From Oscillospiraceae bacterium (GTDB lineage Bacteria > Bacillota > Clostridia > Oscillospirales > Ruminococcaceae): DNA of 31,943 nucleotides. The stretch spans positions 1 through 31,943 of the forward strand of contig JAHHTS010000026.1 of NCBI GenBank assembly GCA_020024475.1, given 5' to 3'. Both the position numbers and the translations under genes were made by a program. Within the stretch, counting starts at the first letter, position 1. Every line of letters starts with the position of its first letter. Below, piece after piece: positions 1-6,458 of this stretch. The notes beneath the pieces are model-generated. The model ran no database searches. It was not told the origin of the DNA and saw only the letters and a program-made list of their open reading frames with translations.

Positions 1-1486
1 TTCTTTGTTCATCACTTAAAATTTCATTTTGAGATACTTCTTTTAAAGCATTTAAGCGAGTACTGAAATCCAGTGGTGAAACAGCCATATGGTCATATGC
101 AAGCATAAGCATACCATACATATTATGATGAAATAAGAATGCTTCTTTAGAATATGTTTCTCTTGTATCTAGTTGAGAATGATAAGTTGTTTCAGCAAAT
201 TCACCTCTTAGTGCCGTTACAGTTGATGGAATACCTGCAATAGATAATGAAAAATCATCTGACCAAGTTTGTGTTGGAACAATTACTTCTATACCATCTT
301 TAAAGATGCCTTCAACTACAGGGACTGTAGTCTTAAACTCTTCTAAATATGTCTTTAATTCATAAGAAGCTCTGATTTGATCAGTAGTGCCTTCTTCCAT
401 AGCCGGCAATTCAAAGTTAATATCTGCGATTACCTTACCAACCCATTCTGGATGTACTCTAAAGATTTGATTGAAAGCACCTGTTGACCAGTCATATCTA
501 GTGTTTGAAGTTCCCCATTCTTCAGCCGCCATTGCACTAAATACCAAAGTCTTTTCCGGTGTATAACCACTATCAATAATTCCTTTTGCAATACCAAGCA
601 TCAGTGCAATAGCTGCATTATCATCTTGGAAACCTGCAAAATATGAATCGTAGTGTCCACTCATTAAAATCATATCATCAGTTCTACCAGGAATCATACC
701 CACAATATTATATGATTTAGTATCAAATTCAACTGTAGACTTTGCATCAAATGTAACAGTCAATTCATTTGTACCATTTTCTTTCATTATAGAACGCAAT
801 AAGTTTGCGTCATTTTTAGAAATTGAAAACGCTGGCGCATTAGCTGGTCCACAAATATCTTGTGCATTTAAAGCATCATCACTTAAAGTAGAATATCCAC
901 CATCTTGAGCAGCCAATACTGCAGCTGCGCCATTAATATGTGCTTCATAAGCTGGATAGTTAATCCACCAATTTTCTCTTTGATTAATATTTACTAATAC
1001 TAATTTACCTTCAACATCTAAACCTTTTAGGTCATCTTCTGTACCTTCACCTGCATCGATTACAGTGAATTCTTTAGGTCCATTTGTATCAAATTGTGTT
1101 TGATATCCACCAAGTTCAAGAGTTTTAGCTCCGTCTTTTGTATCAACAGTTAATTTAGCTTTTTCAAATGTCCAACCATCTAAAGTAAATTCATCTTTAG
1201 TAACATTTTTCAAGCCAATATTTTCCATCTCAGCTTTTAACATTTCACCTGTTAAAAACTCAGCTTCACTACCTGCTGTACGATAGCCTAACACTGCATT
1301 AGATTTGATTTCTTCCATTCTAATTGCAAGATCATAAGAATAGTCAACATCTACATTGCTCAAGAATTTTTCTTGTGCTAATTCTAATACCGATTTGTTT
1401 GTTGTTTCTGTTGGTTTAGTTGTCGTGCACGCCACTAACATGGACATAATCAACACGAAGATTAGTGACTGTAAAACCTTTTTCAT
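1..1486 (-). CDS. M28-family metallopeptidase lipoprotein (3' end outside window)
   Basis: A secreted, membrane-anchored zinc peptidase of the M28 (aminopeptidase-like) family. Residues 1-20 are a lipoprotein signal peptide ending in the lipobox LVAC, with Cys20 as the lipidation site, followed by a Thr-rich tether. About 130-250 resembles a protease-associated (PA) insert domain. The catalytic part shows SGHYDS (His near 278), QDDNAA, AAEEWG (Glu pair near 322), ADINFE (Asp near 354) and YHSQLDT (His near 435), the usual co-catalytic metal and base residues. The ATG at 1486 follows AAAGGAG at good spacing. About 495 residues are visible; the C-terminus runs off the left edge. Expression probably depends on read-through of the terminator just upstream. 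The substrate is unknown; likely peptide scavenging outside the cell. Confidence 0.88.
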   Translation of the reverse strand, partial: MKKVLQSLIFVLIMSMLVACTTTKPTETTNKSVLELAQEKFLSNVDVDYSYDLAIRMEEIKSNAVLGYRTAGSEAEFLTGEMLKAEMENIGLKNVTKDEFTLDGWTFEKAKLTVDTKDGAKTLELGGYQTQFDTNGPKEFTVIDAGEGTEDDLKGLDVEGKLVLVNINQRENWWINYPAYEAHINGAAAVLAAQDGGYSTLSDDALNAQDICGPANAPAFSISKNDANLLRSIMKENGTNELTVTFDAKSTVEFDTKSYNIVGMIPGRTDDMILMSGHYDSYFAGFQDDNAAIALMLGIAKGIIDSGYTPEKTLVFSAMAAEEWGTSNTRYDWSTGAFNQIFRVHPEWVGKVIADINFELPAMEEGTTDQIRASYELKTYLEEFKTTVPVVEGIFKDGIEVIVPTQTWSDDFSLSIAGIPSTVTALRGEFAETTYHSQLDTRETYSKEAFLFHHNMYGMLMLAYDHMAVSPLDFSTRLNALKEVSQNEILSDEQR

Positions 1487-1507
1487 TTTAATTAAATACT
1501 CCTTTCA

Positions 1508-1540
1508 AAATAAAAAGACAGTTGCATTGCATACTGTCCT
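1508..1540 (-). terminator. Intrinsic terminator between structured RNA and M28 gene
   Basis: On the minus strand AGGACAGT pairs with ACTGTCTT across a 10-nt loop and runs into TTTTATTTT. It ends a few bases before the AAAGGAG ribosome binding site of the peptidase gene, so the gene lies behind an attenuator unless an internal promoter exists. Confidence 0.75.
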
Positions 1541-1793
1541 TATAAAATCATATTCTATAAAATAGCCCTATCAAAAATAACAATGCCGAATAGAATTTTA
1601 TAAGTAGATGCATATGCATTTGACTATTACTAGCCAACTCACAAAATTTGAGTTTAAAATCCTATGAAATATCCATAGCTGTATCCTTCAAATACAGTTC
1701 TTGTCTCTTCGACAAGTCTTCGGCATTTGACCCGGCCGTCCGTGTAGCCTCAAACATAAATATTGGTCAATGTTTGCACATAAAATCTGTGAC
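1508..1793 (-). ncRNA. Structured RNA / leader upstream of the M28 gene
   Basis: Between a near-consensus promoter and an intrinsic terminator lies about 285 nt with no plausible ORF but much secondary structure. A 9-bp long-range helix AATGCCGAA (1727-1719) with TTCGGCATT (1590-1582) encloses a run of local hairpins: CTTGTC/GACAAG, CTGTAT/ATACAG, CTATG/CATAG and AACTCA/TGAGTT, then the palindrome ATGCATATGCAT. Just 5' is a GC-rich core, GGCTACACGGACGGCCGGG, striking in such AT-rich DNA. A 5' hairpin GGTCA/TGACC starts the RNA. It could be a stand-alone RNA, or a riboswitch-like leader controlling the peptidase. The general architecture reminds me of the raiA-motif RNA of Firmicutes, but I cannot verify that assignment. 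Confidence 0.6.
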
Positions 1794-1799
1794 CTAATT

Positions 1800-1828
1800 A
1801 TTGTATTTGAAAATCATAATTATGTCAA
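1800..1828 (-). promoter_or_regulatory. Sigma-A promoter of the structured RNA
   Basis: Minus-strand TTGACA (1828-1823), a 17-bp spacer and TACAAT (1805-1800). Predicted start near 1793, just before the GGTCA hairpin. Confidence 0.75.
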
Positions 1829-2703
1829 TTATTAAATTCATTATTATTCAAATCGATGTCAAGAAATTTTAATAAATTCTTTTTCATCTTTGTATCTATA
1901 TTGTAGTGAAGCTGCTTATAACATAATTTAAAATAAGGTACAAAAGTTTCAAATAAACTTTTCATCTTTCATTATCATAACAGTAACCTAAACCACTAAC
2001 ACTTTGAATTATATCTTAAGACTTTAATTCGTTTTTTTAAGTTTTCACTTGTATAATGGCACCAACGGTCAATATGTAAATCTCACCTCTAATAGTAAAT
2101 ATTTTTACAGATACATTGAAGATATCAATACATATGCATTTATACATGTTTTCACAACTAATGCTAGATAATATTTCTCGGTTATAAGGCTTCATAATTG
2201 GAGAAATATATAATTCACCATTTTGAATGTAATTAGTAAAATATCTGTAAGTAGCTTACAGTATGATGAATAGGCCTTTATATTCTGTTTGAGAATGTTT
2301 TATTTTACATGTTCTGTGTCGTTGTGAATACATCAATTTTCTAGCATAATATAGGCATTTCTGTATATTTCAATACGCCTTTACACGACTAATAAATAAG
2401 CATACGCTTTATACAGTAATTATGGTTAAAATAACTTCTCATTATAAATTCCTTATATTTTTTACAAAAAAAGTACATCCATTTATATTTATTTTAAATT
2501 TATAATATTATGTTTCACTAACCTGAAAACACCATATATTACATTTATCGACCATCTATAGATAATGAAATTATACTAATCATGCAATCTTACTTATTTC
2601 AGCTTGTTAATCCATATTAGCAAAGATAATTCACCACGCGATTTGCATATTTTGCGCCCGTAGTATAAAGATTGAATAAAAACTCAATCCTTATTTTAAT
2701 AAA
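1829..2703. other. AT-rich gene-free stretch
   Basis: About 875 bp with no ORF that looks coding on either strand and no recognisable RNA family. It contains a weak hairpin, GATTGA (2670-2675) with TCAATC (2684-2689) followed by TTATTTT, just before the integrase fragment. It probably is decayed mobile-element sequence next to the integrase remnant, but no residual protein similarity can be read. Confidence 0.5.
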
Positions 2704-3477
2704 ATGCCAATCAATACAATTACGGTATCAACAGTTAGAACTTGTCAGAATACAATGATTACGCATAAGAATAACTATTCGCCTACATACCTTAAAACAC
2801 TTCATAATCAGCTTTCAGCTATTATGAATTTTGCAGTTAAGTATTATGGACTACCAAAAAATCCAGCTGCACAATGTGGAAGTATGGGAAATAAATATGC
2901 AGATACAATGTTATTTTGGACTTTGGATGAATTCAATCAATTTATGACTATGGTTGATGATTCGACAATGAAAGTTATCTTTAATCTTTTATTTTATATT
3001 GGTATCCGTGAAGGCGAAATGCTTGCCCTTACCCTTAATGATTTTAATTTTGAAAACAACACATTATCCATAAACAAAAGCTATGCCGTTGTGGATAAGA
3101 AAGAAATTATCAAAGAACCAAAGACGCCAAAGAGCAAAAGAATTGTAGCTATATCATTACCAATTATGAATTTTGTAAAAGAATATTCGCAAACAATCTA
3201 TGGTTACAAGCCGAACGAAAGATTGTTTCCAACAACGAAAAGTTCACTTTATCGTGCAATGAAAAAGTACAGCGAACTAGCAGGAGTTAAAAAGATTCGT
3301 ATTCACGATTTAAGACATTCCCACGCAAGTTTACTTATTGAAAAAGGCGTTCCACCTCTTGCGATAAGTGAACGCCTTGGACACGAAGATATACAAACAA
3401 CATTAAATACCTATTCGCATTTATATCCAAATAAGCAAAATGAAATTGCTGATATGTTATCTTCGCTTATGGTTTAA
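2704..3477 (+). pseudogene. N-terminally truncated Tn916-like tyrosine integrase
   Basis: C-terminal two thirds of a phage/ICE-type tyrosine recombinase, 257 residues against roughly 380-400 for the intact family. The full catalytic set is present: Arg102 (GIREGE), Lys near 143 (TPKSKR), His201 and Arg204 (HDLRH), His227 (LGHED) and nucleophile Tyr237 (NTYSHLY). Family-like sequence (about KLNPYFNK) continues a few codons upstream of the ATG until a TAA at 2677, and the arm-binding N-terminal domain and the first part of the core-binding domain are absent. No ribosome binding site precedes the ATG. Hence a decayed gene, although the catalytic domain itself is undamaged. The stop codon is only 4 bp from the left att-like repeat, the normal position for an integrase beside its attachment site. 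Confidence 0.85.
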
Positions 3478-3481
3478 GCTA

Positions 3482-3614
3482 TGGGAATAATGCATATTCT
3501 CTCTATGTGGTACACTTTTGGTACGATGAGAGGTTTTAGGAAAAGATAAAAACCTCCGAAAAGCCCGTAAATAAGGCATTTTCAGAGGTTTTTTTATATT
3601 ATATTTTTTCCCAC
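3482..3614. repeat. Left att-like direct repeat (copy 1)
   Basis: A 133-bp sequence nearly identical to 6324-6458. It starts TGGGAATAA and ends TTTTTTCCCAC, so its ends are inverted (TGGGAA/TTCCCA). Inside is a tandem GGTAC motif (TGGTACACTTTTGGTACG) that could be an integrase arm-type site, and a hairpin AAAAACCTC...GAGGTTTTT. The right end reaches into the last codons of the neighbouring minus-strand gene, giving Trp-Glu exactly as in guaA. Interpreted as an attachment-site duplication from integration at the 3' end of guaA. Confidence 0.8.
3548..3595. terminator. Bidirectional terminator in left repeat
   Basis: AAAAACCTC (3548-3556) pairs with GAGGTTTTT (from 3585), with an inner GCC/GGC pairing. 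T-rich flanks on both sides allow termination of the integrase fragment (+) and of the immunity-like gene (-). Confidence 0.7.
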
Positions 3615-3937
3615 GCAGGGGTTTCCAAATCTTCGACGACAAAACTTCCGTCGTTAATTTCATCTAACCTGTTTTTTAACTGCTGAAGCCAGCCCAGCAT
3701 CAATTCTCTGTCAGCGTTCCTTTGTGCTTCATTGAACCAGCAGGGTTGATCGTGAGAATCAAATTCATAATAGGAAGAAAATCGCTGCCCGATTTTTTTG
3801 TTCAATTCCCAAACCCGTGCATCTGTGTCAATAATTTCTATGCCGGTAAAAGGTTCCCCCGTCTCAATATCACTTATCCAAATCGGCCCCTGTAAATAAT
3901 CAAGTTGCAATTTCACTATTTGCTTATTATTATTCAT
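3599..3937 (-). CDS. Probable immunity protein for the adjacent toxin
   Basis: A 112-residue acidic cytoplasmic protein without a signal peptide or membrane segment. I do not recognise a named family. It overlaps the stop codon of the upstream toxin-like gene by 4 bp (ATGA), with GAGAGG upstream of the ATG, so the two are translationally coupled; this small acidic partner directly after a toxin is the classic immunity position. Readable features include a YEFDSHDQPCWF patch and a Leu-rich amphipathic helix near 78-92. Its last codons, ...PAWEKI, lie inside the att-like repeat and share Trp-Glu and frame with the end of guaA, so the native C-terminus may have been replaced during integration. 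The immunity role is inference from position. Confidence 0.6.
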   Translation of the reverse strand: MNNNKQIVKLQLDYLQGPIWISDIETGEPFTGIEIIDTDARVWELNKKIGQRFSSYYEFDSHDQPCWFNEAQRNADRELMLGWLQQLKNRLDEINDGSFVVEDLETPAWEKI

Positions 3938-4437
3938 TTCTTATACCTCTCGATCAATTTATGTGCAATATTTTCATCTAAAGGATATGCACTTACAATA
4001 AACCCATTTGTACCAATTCCAGAAAGAATATAATAGCTTCCTTTGTAACTATACAATTTTTCATATCCTTCAATATTATTTCGGGTAGTTATTCTGGAGT
4101 ATTCAATATTTCCGTCAGTGTATATGGTTCTTAAATGTTGTGCAATTTCTTCTTTATGAATATTTTGCTTTCTTAAAAAATCTTGTTCATGTCGTTGTTC
4201 GATATGTTTAAGTCCTGCCCCGGAATTTCCTTTTTCCAGCCATACAGTTTGCCCTGTTTTATCTTTTGTAATAAAAAGCACATCTTCTTTTGTGAATTTT
4301 GTGCCCTTTTCTTCAAGTTCTGCTATTAGCTGGCTCTCGGTTAAGTGGCGGTTTTCTTGTGACATATCGTTTTGCTGTTCTCTTCGTGCACCAAAACTAT
4401 TTCCAAAATTCAGTCCTTTACCAGCTCCGGTTCCCAT
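3934..4437 (-). CDS. BECR-like nuclease toxin domain (polymorphic toxin C-terminus)
   Basis: 167 residues. The C-terminal half resembles the barnase-EndoU-colicin E5/D-RelE-like nuclease domains found at the ends of phage MuF and other polymorphic toxins: VWLEKGN (65-71), GLKHIEQRH with His78 and His83, a helical stretch to about 105, and the C-terminal signature GTNGFIVSAYP (142-152). Residues 1-25 (Gly-rich, GKGLNFGNSFGARR) look like the tail end of a larger carrier protein. No delivery domain or signal peptide is present, so it is either a free-standing RNase or a toxin tip cut from its carrier. Its start overlaps the DUF4417 stop (TAATG), with AAGGCGG about 11 nt upstream. RNA cleavage as the activity is inferred from the fold family. 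Confidence 0.65.
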   Translation of the reverse strand: MGTGAGKGLNFGNSFGARREQQNDMSQENRHLTESQLIAELEEKGTKFTKEDVLFITKDKTGQTVWLEKGNSGAGLKHIEQRHEQDFLRKQNIHKEEIAQHLRTIYTDGNIEYSRITTRNNIEGYEKLYSYKGSYYILSGIGTNGFIVSAYPLDENIAHKLIERYKK

Positions 4438-5105
4438 TAGGCGTTCACCGCCTTATGGTAAGCAGCAATTTCGCTGTCAAACTGTAAAATTCGGATACCA
4501 TTTTCTTTGTACTTATTAAAAATAGAATCCGGAGCAGCTCCATATACAATAATGGTTTTGGGTTCCAATTCCAGAACCATTTCAGCAAGACCTTTTTCAA
4601 AATATGCCCTGTCTGTAAGCTGTTTGATACATCCGTGCGTCCCGATAGCGACTGTGCTATGCTTTTCTACTCCGGAAAAGCAAAACGGGTAGGATCGTTC
4701 GTCCGCAAAGCGTACATTGGGAATGACCTCTATGCCTTCGTTTTGCAGCCAAACACCTATTGCCTTTCCCTGATATGTAGCCCACTTTTGCATTACAAGC
4801 GGCATATTGCGATAAAGGCTGAAATCCGGTGTAATCACACCTTTGAATTTTTTGAGCTTCTCCAGATATTTATGCGGATTGTTCCAGATTCTCACAATCT
4901 GGCTGTCGTGTTCATAAAAAACGACCCACTGATTATAATCTGTAGAGTTCAGAGCTTTGGAAAAGGGAATCAGACGCTCCGGTAAATGACTGCTTGTTTT
5001 AATACAAGGAATTTCCTCTTCACCGGCGTAATCTGCTTTTTCTACTAAAAAAGCGTGAAAAACATCTTTACAGCCACCTTTGTTAGTGACATTTTTAATA
5101 TTCAT
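4437..5105 (-). CDS. DUF4417 domain protein
   Basis: 222 residues matching the DUF4417 family seen in phages and mobile elements of Firmicutes. The recognisable core is GVITPDFSLYRNMP (about 89-102), then QKWATYQGKAIGVWLQ and GIEVIPNVRF, followed by the IGTHGCIK patch. No signal peptide or membrane segment. The biochemical function of the family is not known to me. It is the first gene of a three-gene overlapping operon (DUF4417, toxin, immunity). Its ribosome binding site (GGAAAG, about 12 nt before the ATG) is weak and lies directly after a predicted pseudoknot, so translation may be regulated. Confidence 0.75.
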   Translation of the reverse strand: MNIKNVTNKGGCKDVFHAFLVEKADYAGEEEIPCIKTSSHLPERLIPFSKALNSTDYNQWVVFYEHDSQIVRIWNNPHKYLEKLKKFKGVITPDFSLYRNMPLVMQKWATYQGKAIGVWLQNEGIEVIPNVRFADERSYPFCFSGVEKHSTVAIGTHGCIKQLTDRAYFEKGLAEMVLELEPKTIIVYGAAPDSIFNKYKENGIRILQFDSEIAAYHKAVNA

Positions 5106-5123
5106 TAAGTTTATAGTCTTTCC

Positions 5124-5179
5124 GGGGATTGATTAGAAAACGGTATAGTATCCCCTTGGTTTATAATTTCCGTTTTCTA
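5124..5179 (-). promoter_or_regulatory. Predicted H-type pseudoknot in DUF4417 leader
   Basis: Two interleaved inverted repeats: TAGAAAACGG (5134-5143) with CCGTTTTCTA (5170-5179), 10 perfect pairs, and GGGGAT (5124-5129) with ATCCCC (5150-5155). Read as minus-strand RNA they make a classic pseudoknot whose 3' strand CCCC abuts the GGAAAG Shine-Dalgarno of the DUF4417 gene. This geometry suits translational control. It could instead be a DNA operator pair or an origin-like structure. Confidence 0.5.
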
Positions 5180-5208
5180 TTGATTTCTTCTCCGAAAAGA
5201 GCTATAAT
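5180..5208 (+). promoter_or_regulatory. Plus-strand promoter inside the cassette
   Basis: TTGATT (5180-5185), 17-bp spacer, TATAAT (5203-5208) on the plus strand, opposite to all neighbouring cassette genes. An 8-bp inverted repeat TCTCCGAA (5189-5196)/TTCGGAGA (5236-5243) brackets the -10 and start site and may be an operator. Confidence 0.6.
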
Positions 5209-5214
5209 ATTTCT

Positions 5215-5294
5215 ACCACAAAATGAATAGCAATATTCGGAGAGATGCACTTTATTTGCTGCGCCAACAGCTTATAAAGTGCTTTTCTTTTTTC
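5215..5294 (+). ncRNA. Candidate ~75-80 nt small RNA in toxin cassette
   Basis: A predicted short plus-strand transcript from the promoter at 5180-5208 to a strong terminator ending near 5292. Most of it is one long hairpin. A 55-codon ORF (5224, ATG) with no Shine-Dalgarno reads through the hairpin and beyond; its start, MNSNIRRDALYLLRQQLI, looks a little like the small SHOCT-type proteins of conjugative elements, so a decayed small gene is the alternative. The RNA does not overlap the DUF4417 leader but abuts the immA 3' end convergently. Confidence 0.4.
5247..5294 (+). terminator. Strong intrinsic terminator, plus strand
   Basis: GCACTTTAT (5247-5255) pairs with ATAAAGTGC (5274-5282), with an inner GCTG/CAGC stem, followed by TTTTCTTTTTTC. 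The T-run exists only on the plus strand, so it terminates a plus-strand RNA and not the immA transcript. Confidence 0.7.
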
Positions 5295-5840
5295 TTACAA
5301 ACAATTTGCATCACCACCTTCGTGAATATGGCGATATTGAATCTTTGCAGCATCTACAGAAACACCACATTGTTTTGCAATCTGCCTTGATGATAAATCT
5401 TTGACCAAGTGTGCTGGAACAAGCAATTCACCTGCAAAGCATTTTGCTTGCCATTCAGGATCACGATATGAAGGATATTCTTCTTTTTTAAAATTCCTCT
5501 CTAGTTTAAAGCCACACAAACAAAGAGTTAAAAAATGTCCGAGCTCGTGGGCAATTGTCATTCGATCTCGACCCTTTCCTTCACAGGCACCGTTATATAC
5601 AGATTCCTTAATTCGTATATGTCCTGTCAATACATCTGTATCAGCATGAGTATGCTCTGGAAATTCGTTATCATTTACAATTTCATAACTAAATTTTGGA
5701 TAAAAAACTTCCGTGAGCACATCTAAGATTTCAACTATAGGAAAGTATATACAATTTTCCAATCCAAGTTCTTCCCTTAACAAATTTGCAAAATCTCGCA
5801 AATCACATCTTGATTTTGCTTCTACTAAATAATTTGTCAA
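5295..5840 (-). CDS. ImmA/IrrE family metallopeptidase
   Basis: 181 residues with the zinc-peptidase signature HELGH (98-102) and a downstream Glu ligand candidate in FAGELLVP (Glu near 138). This family cleaves or otherwise inactivates a partner XRE repressor in ICEs and phages (ImmA/ImmR of ICEBs1). The reading frame opens at TTG (5840), 11 nt after AAGGAGG, 6 bp after the XRE gene; no better ATG is nearby. With its XRE partner it forms a regulator-antirepressor pair. It may control the downstream cassette genes, or be the surviving control module of the lost mobile element. No signal peptide; cytoplasmic. Confidence 0.88.
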   Translation of the reverse strand: MTNYLVEAKSRCDLRDFANLLREELGLENCIYFPIVEILDVLTEVFYPKFSYEIVNDNEFPEHTHADTDVLTGHIRIKESVYNGACEGKGRDRMTIAHELGHFLTLCLCGFKLERNFKKEEYPSYRDPEWQAKCFAGELLVPAHLVKDLSSRQIAKQCGVSVDAAKIQYRHIHEGGDANCL

Positions 5841-5846
5841 ACTTTT

Positions 5847-6209
5847 TTAGTCCTCCTTATACTTCATCAGCAAATCTGTAATTTTTTTACTTGTTTCTTC
5901 ATCGATTGAATCAAAATGTCTTGCGAATGTAATCGCCAAATCTCGATGTTGAGGAGTAGCATTCTCTAGATTTAATTCAATAGCTTTATTTGTATCAATA
6001 ATTGATTTTTGAAATGAATCTAGTTGGTCCTCAGTAAAATTGTAAAGAACAGCCAATCTTTCCATCCAGTTTTCCGGCATTTTCTTTTTTCCATTTTCAA
6101 CAGCTGATAAAAATGCTGATGACACCTCTAATTTATCTGCCATATTTTTTAAAATTTCACCATTGTCTATTCGAAGTTTTCTTAAAAATCTTCCTATACT
6201 TGTCAGCAT
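5847..6209 (-). CDS. XRE-family helix-turn-helix regulator
   Basis: 120 residues. An N-terminal Cro/CI-type HTH covers about 6-60, including the recognition-helix region VSSAFLSAVENGKK. The C-terminal half (70-120) is a charged helical tail, probably for dimerisation or contact with the peptidase. The ATG at 6209 follows AAAAAGGAGG closely. It is the first gene of an XRE-immA operon under a strong promoter overlapped by palindromes, which suggests autorepression. Likely an ImmR-like repressor relieved by the ImmA/IrrE protein encoded next to it. Confidence 0.88.
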   Translation of the reverse strand: MLTSIGRFLRKLRIDNGEILKNMADKLEVSSAFLSAVENGKKKMPENWMERLAVLYNFTEDQLDSFQKSIIDTNKAIELNLENATPQHRDLAITFARHFDSIDEETSKKITDLLMKYKED

Positions 6210-6227
6210 AGTAGTACCTCCTTTTTC

Positions 6228-6279
6228 TAGGTTACTTAAAGTATAACCTATTAAGTTTTATTTGTCAACCTTTTGGGTT
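6228..6279 (-). promoter_or_regulatory. XRE-immA promoter with overlapping operators
   Basis: Minus-strand TTGACA (6268-6263), 17-bp spacer, TATACT (6245-6240). A perfect inverted repeat TAGGTTA (6228-6234)/TAACCTA (6244-6250) overlaps the -10, and AACC (6267-6270)/GGTT (6276-6279) overlaps the -35. The shared AACC/GGTT half-sites suggest two binding sites for the XRE protein itself. Confidence 0.7.
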
Positions 6280-6323
6280 AATTCGATTAATGTTTGAATG
6301 TACTGTGTATATTTAATTTTATT

Positions 6324-6458
6324 TGGGAATAACGTATATTCTCTCTAGGTGGTACACTTTTGGTACGATGAGAGGTTTTAGAAAAAGAGAAAACCTCCGA
6401 AAAGCCTGTAAATAAGGCATTTTCAGAGGTTTTAATTACATTATATTTTTATTCCCAC
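6324..6458. repeat. Right att-like direct repeat (copy 2) at guaA 3' end
   Basis: A 135-bp copy of 3482-3614, with roughly 15 scattered differences and small indels. It begins TGGGAATAA on the plus strand and its right end is the TTCCCAC that encodes the last Trp-Glu of GuaA on the minus strand. It also carries the tandem GGTAC motif and a terminator. It marks the junction between guaA and the accessory cassette. Confidence 0.8.
6381..6433 (-). terminator. guaA terminator
   Basis: AAAACCTC (6390-6397) pairs with GAGGTTTT (6426-6433), with inner GCC/GGC. On the minus strand it is followed by TTTTCTCTTTTTC. It can also work in the plus direction. Confidence 0.7.

Noticed and set aside
1500..1830. 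tmRNA, RNase P RNA, SRP RNA, T-box, cobalamin, SAM or c-di-GMP riboswitch
   Set aside because: None of the signature sequences of these families is present in the structured RNA.
3482..6458. Insertion sequence or composite transposon
   Set aside because: No transposase, and the boundary repeats include guaA codons and are direct, fitting attachment sites better than IS ends.
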